A DNA stretch of 64,000 nt from the NCBI RefSeq assembly GCF_035271045.1, contig NZ_DATESC010000001.1, positions 135,016 through 199,015 of the forward strand. Reading direction: 5' to 3'. Of this stretch, positions 35,876-44,259 are shown one piece after another. Numbering within the stretch: position 1 is the stretch's first letter; each line of letters starts with the position of its first letter. Source of the DNA: Marinospirillum sp035271045. GTDB lineage: Bacteria; Pseudomonadota; Gammaproteobacteria; Pseudomonadales; Halomonadaceae. A program made the translations under genes and the position numbers. Below the pieces are notes generated by a model that was not told the DNA's origin, did not search any database, and saw nothing but the letters and a program-made list of their open reading frames with translations.

Positions 35876-36190
35876 TTAAACTGGAAATAAAGTACTAAGC
35901 TTGGTGGCTAGCATCATGTCACCTTCAGCACGAAGTTTGCCTGCCATAAAGGCTTGCATACCATCTTCTTCGCCGGTTAGCACATCTTTCAATGTTGCCT
36001 TGTTCATAATTAGAGTAACTGAAGGGTCGTCGTGGTCGCCTTCGGCAATTTCACACTGGTTATTTTTAATAACAACGTAGTAATTAGTGCCATCTTCAAC
36101 GTTAAACTGGAACACGTCATCCATGCCGGCAGCAGCAGTGGCGTTAAATTTGTCCTTCAGTCCTTCAATAATTGCGTTAATATCAGCCAT
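35876..36190 (-). CDS. SCP2 sterol-binding domain protein
   Basis: A 104-residue protein consisting of one SCP2 lipid-binding domain, with the typical end (DPSVTLIMNKATLKDVLTGE, then AFMAGKLRAEGDMMLATKLSTLF, read in parts). Bacterial single-domain members are thought to bind lipids or acyl-CoAs; no partner is evident. AGAGGA lies upstream of the ATG. It is divergent from sohB, with 87 bp between the starts. Confidence 0.88.
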   Translation of the reverse strand: MADINAIIEGLKDKFNATAAAGMDDVFQFNVEDGTNYYVVIKNNQCEIAEGDHDDPSVTLIMNKATLKDVLTGEEDGMQAFMAGKLRAEGDMMLATKLSTLFPV

Positions 36191-36277
36191 GGTGTTGTCC
36201 TCTTTGTAAGCTGGTTAGTCTGTTCAGCTTATTTCAAACGTACGTTTAATTCAAGCTTTAAAATGGAGAAATGCTCA

Positions 36278-37300
36278 GTGTGGGAAATTTTTTCTGAATA
36301 CGCAGTTTTTTTATTAAAGATCGCAACCTTTTTAGTCGCAGCTATCGTTTTAGTTGTGTTGGTCGTTTCATTAAAGCGTGAGCGTGAAGGCGAGGAGCAG
36401 TTGCAGGTTGTCGAGTTAAATGCGCGGCAACAGGCATTACAAGATGCTTTGCAAGAAGCGTGGTTAGAAGATAAATCAGTTAAGCAGCTACATAAAGAAA
36501 GGGATAAAAAAGCCAAAGTACAAACAGCAAGCCATGCTGCTAAACCACGCGTTTTTGTACTTGACTTTAAAGGTGATTTAAATGCTAGCCAAGCCGCTGT
36601 TTTGGGTCGTGAAATCAGTTTACTGCTGGGTGTGTTACGTGCTGAAGATGAGGTGGTGGTGCGTTTAGAAAGTGCCGGTGGTTATGTACACAGTTATGGC
36701 CATGCTACGGCGCAGTTACAGCGATTAAGGGATAGAAACGTTAGCTTAACTGTGTGTGTTGACCGAGTCGCTGCTTCGGGTGGTTATATGATGGCTTGTA
36801 CTGCAAGTAAGCTATTGGTCGCACCTTTTGCCGTATTAGGTTCGATTGGTGTCGTTGCAGAAGTACCGAATGTGAATCGGCTTTTAAAAAAGCATGATGT
36901 GGATTATGAAGTGTTAACTGCTGGCGATTATAAGCGCACTTTAACGGTATTTGGCGAAAATACGCCAGAGGGTAAACAAAAGTTTATTGATGATTTAGAG
37001 AAAACCCATGCGTTGTTTAAGTCTTTTGTACAGCGCTGTCGCCCACAGTTAGATATAGAAAAAGTAACTAAGGGTGAAGTTTGGTATGGTGAACAGGCAT
37101 TAGCGTTGTTGTTGGTCGACGCTTTACAAACCAGTGAAGCTTATTTGTTAGAGCGTCAAGAAACCGCGCGAGTATTCAACGTAAAGTTAAAGAGGCCTTT
37201 AAACTTGACAGAGAAAATAGCAGGTCAAACCATTGGTGTTTTTGAAAGCCGCTTGTTAAGTTGGTTGCCCAAGTTGCAAGCGACTTTTTTGCATCGTTAA
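36278..37300 (+). CDS. sohB: SohB-like inner-membrane signal-peptide-peptidase-type protease
   Basis: A 340-residue S49 protease. A membrane helix follows the first residues (about 8-32), and the catalytic serine (VAASGGYMMAC) and lysine (GDYKRTLTVFGEN) are in place. I choose the GTG at 36278. GGAG lies nine bases upstream, and the resulting start VWEIFSEYAVFLLK matches E. coli SohB (MELLSEYGLFLAK). An ATG at 36263 would contain that ribosome site in its own codons. Frames extending further upstream run into the divergent SCP2 gene and are rejected. Confidence 0.9.
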   Translation: MWEIFSEYAVFLLKIATFLVAAIVLVVLVVSLKREREGEEQLQVVELNARQQALQDALQEAWLEDKSVKQLHKERDKKAKVQTASHAAKPRVFVLDFKGDLNASQAAVLGREISLLLGVLRAEDEVVVRLESAGGYVHSYGHATAQLQRLRDRNVSLTVCVDRVAASGGYMMACTASKLLVAPFAVLGSIGVVAEVPNVNRLLKKHDVDYEVLTAGDYKRTLTVFGENTPEGKQKFIDDLEKTHALFKSFVQRCRPQLDIEKVTKGEVWYGEQALALLLVDALQTSEAYLLERQETARVFNVKLKRPLNLTEKIAGQTIGVFESRLLSWLPKLQATFLHR

Positions 37301-37314
37301 TTTTTAAAAGCAAA

Positions 37315-37647
37315 TTAAATGTTGCAATACATCTTGTGTAGCGTGCGAATAATCTGCTTGGCTTCTTCACCATTCAGTGAATAATAAATGGTCTGAGATT
37401 CGCGCCGTGTTTTAACCAAATGGTCACGTCGCAGCACTGCTAGGTGCTGCGATAGTGCTGATTGGCTAAGATCTAAGCAGGCATTTAGTTCGCTGACTGA
37501 GAGTTCACGATCATCTAAATAGCATAAAATTAGCAGACGATTTTCATTTGCCAGTGCTTTTAATAGGTTAGTTGCCTGTTTGGCATTGTTGCGTAAATCT
37601 TCAATCAATGCATTTTGGGGTGTTGCTGGATTTGCTGCAGTAACCAT
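37315..37647 (-). CDS. ArsR-family repressor, BigR/SqrR-like persulfide sensor
   Basis: A 110-residue winged-helix regulator. The recognition helix region is LSVSELNACLDLSQSALSQHLAVLR (about 49-73, read in parts). Cys42 (in LILCYL) and Cys108 (in KMYC) fall exactly where BigR and SqrR carry the two cysteines that form a polysulfide bridge with reactive sulfur species. A third cysteine is at 57. Sulfur sensing is inferred from these residues. No sulfide quinone reductase or persulfide dioxygenase gene is adjacent; the convergent neighbour is sohB. Confidence 0.75.
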   Translation of the reverse strand: MVTAANPATPQNALIEDLRNNAKQATNLLKALANENRLLILCYLDDRELSVSELNACLDLSQSALSQHLAVLRRDHLVKTRRESQTIYYSLNGEEAKQIIRTLHKMYCNI

Positions 37648-37659
37648 AGTTTTTTACTC

Positions 37660-37675
37660 AAGTTTTACTTAACTT
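37660..37675. promoter_or_regulatory. Inverted repeat in front of the ArsR-family gene, possible operator
   Basis: AAGTT-N6-AACTT lies 13 bp upstream of the regulator's start codon, in an AT-rich region. ArsR-family repressors often bind such palindromes over their own promoter. The match to known BigR operators was not tested. Confidence 0.35.
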
Positions 37676-37820
37676 AATCAGTTTTTCTTTATGTTACCTT
37701 TTTTTTAATCATTTGTTGATATCCATTGATGAAAATTTAAAGGCTATTGCTAATGTTTGCGCCTTTTGTAGTAGTTGCAAAATGTTGATCTTGCATTAGA
37801 GTAGCAAGAGATTTTGGTGA

Positions 37821-37905
37821 AGTGTTGACACTTATCCATAAAATAACGCAGATTTCAGGCGTTAACTTGCAGGTCTTCTGGATAAAAAGAAAGTAAGTGT
37901 TGACA
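37821..37905 (+). promoter_or_regulatory. Upstream region of prpE with two direct repeats
   Basis: The 286 bp between the ArsR-family gene and prpE hold two identical 10-mers, AGTGTTGACA, at 37821-37830 and 37896-37905. Each contains a consensus -35 hexamer TTGACA, but neither has a clear -10 at the right distance. They could be promoter elements or binding sites for a regulator. Confidence 0.35.
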
Positions 37906-37933
37906 AATAATAATACTCACAGAGGCGTTGTTG

Positions 37934-39823
37934 ATGAGCTATAAAGCAGAATTTGAGCGTTCCATTAATCAGCCAGAAGCATTTTGGCGTGAACAGGCTG
38001 ATAAACTACCTTGGCATAAAAAACCAACCCAAATTTTAGGTAAGGATGAGCAAGATGCCTACCGCTGGTTTTTAGATGGCGAACTAAACATTAGTTATTG
38101 CGCTTTGGATTACCACGTTGAAAATGGCCGTGCTGACCAAACTGCGGTCATTTTTGATTCACCCGTTACCAATACTAAATCTCAGTTTACCTACCGTGAG
38201 ATGCGTGACAAGGTTGCTTTGTTTGCGGGTGGTTTACGCAAGCTGGGTGTAGAAAAAGGCGACCGTGTGGTTATTTATATGCCAATGGTGCCCGAAGCTT
38301 TGGTTGCTATGTACGCTTGTGCGCGTTTAGGTGCGATTCATTCGGTCGTATTTGGCGGTTTTGCGCCCAGTGAGTTAGCGGTGCGTATTGACGATGCTAA
38401 ACCTAAGGTGATTGTGTCGACTTCTTGCGGTATCGAAGTAGAAAAAATTATTCCTTATAAAGGCTTGCTAGACGATGCAATGCATCAGGCAACCCATAAG
38501 CCAGACCATTGTGTGGTTTTACAGCGCCCACAGCACCCTTGCGAGTTAAATAATAGCCGAGATGTTGATTGGAATGAGCTAGTTGCGTCAGCCGAACCTG
38601 CTGATCCTGTTAATATCAAGGCAACGGATCCGTTGTACATTTTGTACACTTCAGGTACGACAGGTAAACCTAAAGGTGTTGTTCGTGATGCGGGTGGTTA
38701 TGCCGTTGCTTTGTATTACAGTATGAAAACTGTGTATGACATGAATCCTGGTGAGGTCTTTATGGCGGCCTCTGATGTGGGCTGGGTTGTTGGTCACTCT
38801 TACATTGTTTATGCGCCGTTGCTAGCCGGTTGTACAACCATTGTTTACGAAGGTAAGCCAGTTAAAACTCCTGATGCGGGTGCTTTCTGGCGTTTAATTG
38901 AAGAATACAAAATTAAATCTTTCTTTACTGCACCTACGGCTTTTCGTGCAGTTAAAAAAGAAGACCCAGAAGGTAAGCTGTTAGCTAAATACGACATTTC
39001 TAGTCTAAAAATTATGTTCTTAGCAGGTGAGCGTTTAGATCCACCAACCTATCACTGGCTTAATGAATTGTTGCCTGTGCCTGTTGTTGACCACTGGTGG
39101 CAAACAGAAAGCGGTTGGGCGATTGCAGGTAATATGATGGGCTTAGAGCCTGCCGCGCCTAAAGCTGGATCGGCAACCTACCCAACACCTGGCTATAACG
39201 TACAGATTCTTGATTTTAAAGGTAATCAAGCCGCTGCTGATGAAGAAGGCAGTGTGGTTGTTAAATTACCTTTACCACCGGGTTGTTTAACGACCATTTG
39301 GGGCGATCATAGTCGTTATAATTCTTCTTACATGAACGCTTATCCAGGTTATTATTTAACTGGTGACGGTGGTAAAATTGATAAAGACGGCTACTTATTT
39401 ATTATGGGTCGTACCGATGATGTCATTAACGTTGCTGGGCACCGTTTGTCTACGGGTGAGATGGAAGAAATTGTTGCTAACCATCCTGCGGTTGCTGAAT
39501 GTGCGGTGATTGGTGTTGCCGATGAGTTGCGTGGTCAGCTGCCAGTTGGTTTAGTTATTACCAAAGATGGCTGGGATGGTGATGCTGAAAAGCTTCAGGC
39601 TGATTTGGTTGCTATGGTGCGTAAAGAAATTGGTGCTATAGCTTGCTACCGCCAAACATTGATTGTTGACCGTTTACCAAAAACCCGTTCAGGTAAAATA
39701 TTGCGTAATGTGTTGCGTAATATTGCTGATGGTAAAGATTATGTTGTGCCTTCAACCATTGATGATTTAGCAAGCATTACCGAAGTTGAAGAAGCCATTA
39801 AAACGCGATTAATCGTTTCTTAA
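37934..39823 (+). CDS. prpE: Propionate-CoA ligase (PrpE-like AMP-forming acyl-CoA synthetase)
   Basis: A 629-residue ANL-superfamily enzyme. The ATP motif YTSGTTGKPKG is near residue 240 and the C-terminal catalytic lysine is in TRSGKILRNVLR. The overall sequence is nearer PrpE than acetyl-CoA synthetase, so propionyl-CoA formation is likely, with acetate possible. The ATG at 37934 has AGAGG eight bases upstream; an in-frame TTG lies six bases earlier. No prpBCD genes are nearby. Confidence 0.88.
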   Translation: MSYKAEFERSINQPEAFWREQADKLPWHKKPTQILGKDEQDAYRWFLDGELNISYCALDYHVENGRADQTAVIFDSPVTNTKSQFTYREMRDKVALFAGGLRKLGVEKGDRVVIYMPMVPEALVAMYACARLGAIHSVVFGGFAPSELAVRIDDAKPKVIVSTSCGIEVEKIIPYKGLLDDAMHQATHKPDHCVVLQRPQHPCELNNSRDVDWNELVASAEPADPVNIKATDPLYILYTSGTTGKPKGVVRDAGGYAVALYYSMKTVYDMNPGEVFMAASDVGWVVGHSYIVYAPLLAGCTTIVYEGKPVKTPDAGAFWRLIEEYKIKSFFTAPTAFRAVKKEDPEGKLLAKYDISSLKIMFLAGERLDPPTYHWLNELLPVPVVDHWWQTESGWAIAGNMMGLEPAAPKAGSATYPTPGYNVQILDFKGNQAAADEEGSVVVKLPLPPGCLTTIWGDHSRYNSSYMNAYPGYYLTGDGGKIDKDGYLFIMGRTDDVINVAGHRLSTGEMEEIVANHPAVAECAVIGVADELRGQLPVGLVITKDGWDGDAEKLQADLVAMVRKEIGAIACYRQTLIVDRLPKTRSGKILRNVLRNIADGKDYVVPSTIDDLASITEVEEAIKTRLIVS

Positions 39824-39847
39824 TTACGTTAATTTAGTCTGTATAAT

Positions 39848-39900
39848 AAGCAAGGCATTTGTTGGGTTAGGTTGAACTAGCCAACGGTGTCTTGCTTTAT
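39848..39900 (+). terminator. Long hairpin after prpE, probable terminator
   Basis: AAGCAAG (39848-39854) pairs with CTTGCTT (39891-39897), and GTTGG (39861-39865) pairs with CCAAC (39881-39885) inside it. The hairpin is followed by TTATTTTG. It lies between prpE and the preQ1 riboswitch and probably ends prpE transcription. Confidence 0.55.
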
Positions 39901-39942
39901 TTTGTTTTAAAAATTGGTTTTAAAAAAACGGTTTAACTCATT

Positions 39943-39973
39943 CAGGGTTCCCTCGCCCCCTGCTAAAAAAAGG
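39943..39973 (+). ncRNA. preQ1-I riboswitch
   Basis: CAGGG (39943-39947) pairs with CCCTG (39958-39962) as stem P1. The loop contains CCTC, and an A-rich tail CTAAAAAAAGG follows. The tail's AGG can pair with the loop to close the pseudoknot and is also the ribosome site, seven bases before the ATG at 39981. This matches the short translational preQ1-I class (Thermoanaerobacter type). Ligand binding would hide the ribosome site and reduce transporter synthesis. Confidence 0.85.
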
Positions 39974-39980
39974 TACTTAT

Positions 39981-40643
39981 ATGTTGTCTCTTTCTACTGT
40001 GCAATTTCGTCGTGCTTTATTTTGGCTTGCTTTGGCGCATATCATTATTATCGCTGCTAGTAATTATCTGGTGCAATTTCCTTTTGAAGTGTTCGGTTTA
40101 CATAACACTTGGGGGGCATTTACCTTCCCATTTATTTTCTTAGCCACCGATTTAACGGTAAGGATTTTTGGCAAACAATTAGCACGGCGCATTATTTTTG
40201 TGGTGATGTTTCCGGCCTTAATCGTGTCTTACTTGGTGTCGATTATTTTTGCTGATGGGCAGTTTGCCGGTGTATCAGGTTTGTTAGCTGTGAATATTTT
40301 TGTTGCAAGGATTGCTTTGGCGAGTTTTACGGCCTATGCCTTGGGTCAGCTATTAGATATTGGTGTTTTTGATAAATTGCGTCAGGTGAAAGCTTGGTGG
40401 GTTGCGCCGGCGGCTTCAACTTTAATAGGCAATGCTTTAGATACGCTAATATTTTTTGCGATTGCTTTTTATGCCAGTAGCGATGTTTATATGGCCGAAC
40501 ACTGGTTAGAAATTGCCATGATGGATTACAGTTTTAAAGTCAGTGTTAGTTTTTTATTTTTTCTACCGATCTATGGTTTAATTTTAGGCAGCTTACAAAA
40601 GCATTTATTGAAAACAAAGCTTGACTCTACGCCGCTGAGTTAA
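39981..40643 (+). CDS. yhhQ: Queuosine precursor transporter (YhhQ/COG1738, VUT family)
   Basis: A 220-residue inner-membrane protein with about six helices and the family motif FPFIFLATDLTVRIFG near residues 48-63. YhhQ of E. coli imports the queuosine precursors preQ0 and preQ1. The preQ1 riboswitch immediately upstream supports the same role here. No other que genes are nearby. Confidence 0.9.
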   Translation: MLSLSTVQFRRALFWLALAHIIIIAASNYLVQFPFEVFGLHNTWGAFTFPFIFLATDLTVRIFGKQLARRIIFVVMFPALIVSYLVSIIFADGQFAGVSGLLAVNIFVARIALASFTAYALGQLLDIGVFDKLRQVKAWWVAPAASTLIGNALDTLIFFAIAFYASSDVYMAEHWLEIAMMDYSFKVSVSFLFFLPIYGLILGSLQKHLLKTKLDSTPLS

Positions 40644-40778
40644 AGTTTAAGGTGAGCTTAAAGTTTAATTGGCATTTGGCGTGTGCTTGTTGGCATAATC
40701 AATCCCAAGTTTTTTAGGATTAAGTCTATTTCTTTAGAATAGTGCTTATCTTTTTTAGAAAATAATAAGGAGTTGTCT

Positions 40779-41561
40779 ATGAGTGTTTTGGCGCATCAGC
40801 GTAATGGACAAGGCAAGCCGCTGGTGGTAGTACATGGCTTGTTTGGCAGTGCCAGTAACTGGCGTAATGTGGCATTAAAGTGGGAAAAAAACTTCGCTAT
40901 TTGGGGCGTTGATTTACGCAACCACGGCAGTAGCTTTCATCGCCAAGGTATGAGTTATGCTCAGCAAGCTGACGATTTATTGTGCTGGTTAGATAACGTC
41001 GGGTTAGACAAGGTTTGCCTGTTAGGGCACTCGATGGGCGGTAAGGTGGTTATGGAGTTTGCGCTGCGTTACCCCAGCCGTGTTGAAAAGCTGATTATTG
41101 TTGATATTGCTCCCATCAAGTATGAACCTAGCCATAACGAGATTATTGCGAGTTTAATTGATTTAAAAGCTAAAGAGCCTTGGCATGATCGTCGTCAAGC
41201 CGATAATCTTTTAAATACGTTTTTAGGTGAAGAGGCGATACAAACGCGGTTGTTTTTGTTGACTAATTTGCGTCGCACGGCTGATGGTTTGCGTTTGCGA
41301 GTTGGTATTGAAGAAATTGCAAATGATTATGCAGCCATTCTCGATGCGCCCCAATCCGTTGTTGACGGTAAAACGTTTGCTGGTGCTACGTTAGCCATTC
41401 GTGGCAACCAGTCCGATTATGTACCTGACAGCGCTTTACCTTTGCTTAAACAGACTTTTCCAGCTATAGAAGTGGTGGACTTAGACGGTGGTCATTGGCT
41501 TCATGCCGAACAAACCGATGCTTTTGCAGCCGCAGTGATGAATTTTTTAATGCCGGTTTAG
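40779..41561 (+). CDS. ybfF: YbfF-like alpha/beta-hydrolase esterase
   Basis: A 260-residue hydrolase. VVHGLFGSASNW forms the oxyanion region, the nucleophile is Ser in LLGHSMGGKV near residue 88 and the catalytic His is in DGGHWLHAE near the end. The family hydrolyses short acyl-CoA and ester substrates in vitro; the physiological substrate is unknown. The ATG at 40779 follows AAGGAG by six bases, so the TTG two codons earlier is rejected. Confidence 0.85.
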   Translation: MSVLAHQRNGQGKPLVVVHGLFGSASNWRNVALKWEKNFAIWGVDLRNHGSSFHRQGMSYAQQADDLLCWLDNVGLDKVCLLGHSMGGKVVMEFALRYPSRVEKLIIVDIAPIKYEPSHNEIIASLIDLKAKEPWHDRRQADNLLNTFLGEEAIQTRLFLLTNLRRTADGLRLRVGIEEIANDYAAILDAPQSVVDGKTFAGATLAIRGNQSDYVPDSALPLLKQTFPAIEVVDLDGGHWLHAEQTDAFAAAVMNFLMPV

Positions 41562-41601
41562 TGAGCTATTTTTATTAAGCTAAGTTGTAGAGGAATGTAT
41601 T

Positions 41602-42276
41602 TTGTCACAGGTTTTACCCTTTGATTGGTCTTCACTATTGGCAGAGCAGCCGTTGTTGCCTGTTTGGGCTAACGTTGATGTTGCAGCAGCCCCTAAGCTT
41701 GCTGAAACTTTGTATGAAGCTGGCTATAAGGTGCTAGAGGTGACTTTAAGGCAAACACAAAGCTGGGATGTGTTGCAATGCCTACAAAACTCACCTTTAA
41801 CCTTGGTGGCGGGCAGCGTGCGTCATCCCGATCAGCTCGCACGTTTGCAGCTTTTAGGCGTGCGTTGGGCTGTATCACCGGGTTGGTGTCCTGTTTTAGC
41901 TGCTGCTGCTGAGCAATCAGGCATTCATTTGTTACCCGGTATTAGTACGCCAGGTGAAGCCATGCAAGCCAGCAGAATGGGTTATAAACAAGTCAAGCTA
42001 TTTCCTGCTGCTGCTTTGGGTGGTTCGGCATATTTACAGGCCATTGCTGCACCTTTACCCGAAGTTACTTTTGTTGCAACGGGTGGCGTGACACAAGAAA
42101 CAATGGCGCAATGGTTTGCTTTACCGCAGCTGGTTGCTGTGGGTGGTAGCTGGATGCTGCCTGACGCTTTAATTCAGCAGCAAGATTGGTCAGCCATTCA
42201 AACCTTAGCTAAAGCCTCATTAGAAAATGCTAAAGCGCTACGTCAGCAGACTTTATACCAAGAGGTGGCCATTTGA
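41602..42276 (+). CDS. eda: KDPG aldolase (2-dehydro-3-deoxy-phosphogluconate aldolase)
   Basis: A 224-residue class I aldolase. The Schiff-base lysine is in KQVKLFPAAALGG near residue 132, and the catalytic glutamate is in KVLEVTLRQ. It splits KDPG into pyruvate and glyceraldehyde-3-phosphate, or acts on related 2-oxo acids. The start is TTG with AGAGGA seven bases upstream. No edd gene is adjacent. The stop overlaps the next start by 4 bp, coupling it to an eIF-2B-like gene. Confidence 0.88.
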   Translation: MSQVLPFDWSSLLAEQPLLPVWANVDVAAAPKLAETLYEAGYKVLEVTLRQTQSWDVLQCLQNSPLTLVAGSVRHPDQLARLQLLGVRWAVSPGWCPVLAAAAEQSGIHLLPGISTPGEAMQASRMGYKQVKLFPAAALGGSAYLQAIAAPLPEVTFVATGGVTQETMAQWFALPQLVAVGGSWMLPDALIQQQDWSAIQTLAKASLENAKALRQQTLYQEVAI

Positions 42277-43208
42277 TTTCAGATAAAGAGAATAGCGAGT
42301 TTAAAGCGCGACGTTTAAGGGCTGTTAAACAAGATTTAAACAGCAGCGCTGCTGTTTTAGCACGCAAAGCGCTAGAAGACATCATTGATTACGCGGATAG
42401 CTGTCAGGTTGAAACAACAGCCAGTTTAACCGCTGAATTAAAAGATTTGGCAACGCAATTAATTGCCGCGCGTCCTAGCCGTTTGGTGGTGGGTAACTTA
42501 TTAGGTTATTGGCTAAACAGTTTGCCTGTATTGCCTGAAGACTTAGAGCGTGCGCGTGGTCGTGCAGGTGCTCATGCCGAAGAAGTCATTGACCTGTTGC
42601 AAAAATCTCAAAATCAAGCGGTCGCTAAGTGTTTAGAAGAAATTAAACCGAATATGACTATTATGACGCATAGCAGCAGCTCTAATGTTATGGCGTTGTT
42701 TCGTGCTTGTCATTTAGCTGATTTAAAGGTTGAAGCCATTATTACAGAGTCGCGTCCGGGTATGGAAGGGCGCAAGCTGGCACGTTACTTAAATAAGCTC
42801 GGTGTTTCTTGTCAATTTATTACTGAGGCACAAATGGCTAGCTTTGTAGTACAAGCCGATAAAGTTGTGATTGGTGCTGATACGGTGTTGCGCGATGGCT
42901 CGTTGATTTCTAAATCGGGCAGTCGTTTGTTAGCTTTAGCGGCTAAAGATGCCGGTGTGCCTTTTTGGGTTTTAGCAGAAGGCTTTAAGCATTCTTTGGT
43001 TTTACCAGAAGATGCCGTATTAGAAGAAGCGGACTTAGAAGAGCTTCAGCTAGAAGCTTTGCCTTATGTTGAAATGCATAATATCTATTTTGAATTGGTA
43101 CCTGCGCGTTTAATTACGACTTGGGTTGATGAAGAAAGGGTTGCTGTTACCTTTCGTTCGCTTGCTGAAACCCGTCCTGCTACAGTGCCTGCTTTATATA
43201 ATGAATAA
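42273..43208 (+). CDS. eIF-2B alpha-like / sugar-phosphate isomerase-type protein
   Basis: A 311-residue member of the eIF-2B alpha/beta/delta-like family, which in prokaryotes includes MtnA and ribose-1,5-bisphosphate isomerase. NMTIMTHSSSSNV near residue 128 and VVIGADTVLRDGSLISKSGS (in parts) near 210 are the characteristic loops. The N-terminal helical domain is present. The start is TTG overlapping the end of eda. The coupling suggests a sugar-phosphate role; I do not know the substrate. Confidence 0.7.
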   Translation: MISDKENSEFKARRLRAVKQDLNSSAAVLARKALEDIIDYADSCQVETTASLTAELKDLATQLIAARPSRLVVGNLLGYWLNSLPVLPEDLERARGRAGAHAEEVIDLLQKSQNQAVAKCLEEIKPNMTIMTHSSSSNVMALFRACHLADLKVEAIITESRPGMEGRKLARYLNKLGVSCQFITEAQMASFVVQADKVVIGADTVLRDGSLISKSGSRLLALAAKDAGVPFWVLAEGFKHSLVLPEDAVLEEADLEELQLEALPYVEMHNIYFELVPARLITTWVDEERVAVTFRSLAETRPATVPALYNE

Positions 43209-43242
43209 TGCCCTTGTAAATTTGTAAAAAAAGGTTGGTTTT

Positions 43243-44115
43243 TTATTTTGGCCAAGGAAGGGCTGGTAGGTAGTTCTCAGGCGGTACAGGTAAACCTGCT
43301 TCGCGTAGTTCAAAATAAATGCCATGCTTGTCTATTTGTCGCTGTTTACCTGCTGAACACACGGGGTGATGCCCCGAAAGGTAGCTGTCTTGCTCCACAA
43401 ATAGTGCGTGACAATAGGCATAAACTGACTGCTGCTTATTGTTATGCTTAACAATTACGACCTTACCAAAACTTCGCACTTCACCTGCAAAAATAACTTG
43501 CCCTGCTGCAATTGGAAAGACCTCTTGGCGATTTTTAGTGGCTAAAGCTAGCCCTTGATGCAATCCCCAGCGTTGCCACGAAAAATTTATTTTAATTTGA
43601 GGTTGGTCAACGGGCCAGCGGTAGTGATTTTTGTTGCGGTTTGACATTGGAATAACGACACGTTGCCCAATGCGTAGTTGTTTTGGTTTAACTTTGGGAT
43701 TGGCTTGCAACAGGCTGATTAGGGCTAAGTGAAAGTGTTGCGCTAGATTACTAAATGTATCACCCGACTGAATGGTGTAATAATAAGGCCCCACTTTAGG
43801 TGCGTCTCGATTGCGTTGTGGGATTCGCAGCCGCTGATTGTGTGGCGGCACATTTTGTTGGCTGCGTGGATTAAAACGCCTTAATGCGCCTTCGTTTATT
43901 TTGTGTTTGGCCGCAATTTTAGCAAAGCTTTCTTTGCCTGATGGGTAGTAAAAAGGCTGTGGTGAAAAGGGTAAAGAAGGTGCAGCAGACACTAATGGTT
44001 TAGGTCCGTCTTCTAACGGGCTTTTTGAACTGCAGCCTAAAAGTAGTAGCGCAAGGCACAGAAGGATTAGCCAGCCGTAGCTTATTTGTCCATGATTTTT
44101 TAGCACACCCAACAC
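43243..44115 (-). CDS. LysM / degenerate LytM (M23) lipoprotein, NlpD-like amidase activator
   Basis: A 290-residue lipoprotein with the lipobox LLLGC and Cys28 as lipidation site. Two LysM-like segments follow (about 60-90 and 112-157), then an M23-type domain. The metal ligands are lost: the HxGxD motif reads HQGLAL and the HxHFE motif reads HGIYFEL. As in E. coli NlpD and EnvC, this suggests a non-catalytic activator of cell-wall amidases. No amidase gene is adjacent. It converges on the eIF-2B-like gene. Confidence 0.75.
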   Translation of the reverse strand: MLGVLKNHGQISYGWLILLCLALLLLGCSSKSPLEDGPKPLVSAAPSLPFSPQPFYYPSGKESFAKIAAKHKINEGALRRFNPRSQQNVPPHNQRLRIPQRNRDAPKVGPYYYTIQSGDTFSNLAQHFHLALISLLQANPKVKPKQLRIGQRVVIPMSNRNKNHYRWPVDQPQIKINFSWQRWGLHQGLALATKNRQEVFPIAAGQVIFAGEVRSFGKVVIVKHNNKQQSVYAYCHALFVEQDSYLSGHHPVCSAGKQRQIDKHGIYFELREAGLPVPPENYLPALPWPK

Positions 44116-44259
44116 CTAAAAGGTAATAATAGGCAGCTAGTCTAAACATCATCTCTGGCTAATAAAACCCTATGAGAAAGAAAATTACTTCTAGGTTTGT
44201 ATCCTAGGGGTAAAAATGGCTAGAATACTAAGCTCATTCATTTACTATAGGGTTTACCT

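Noticed and set aside
36032..36277. N-terminal extension of sohB
   Set aside because: It runs antisense through the SCP2 gene. The GTG at 36278 has a ribosome site and matches the E. coli SohB start.
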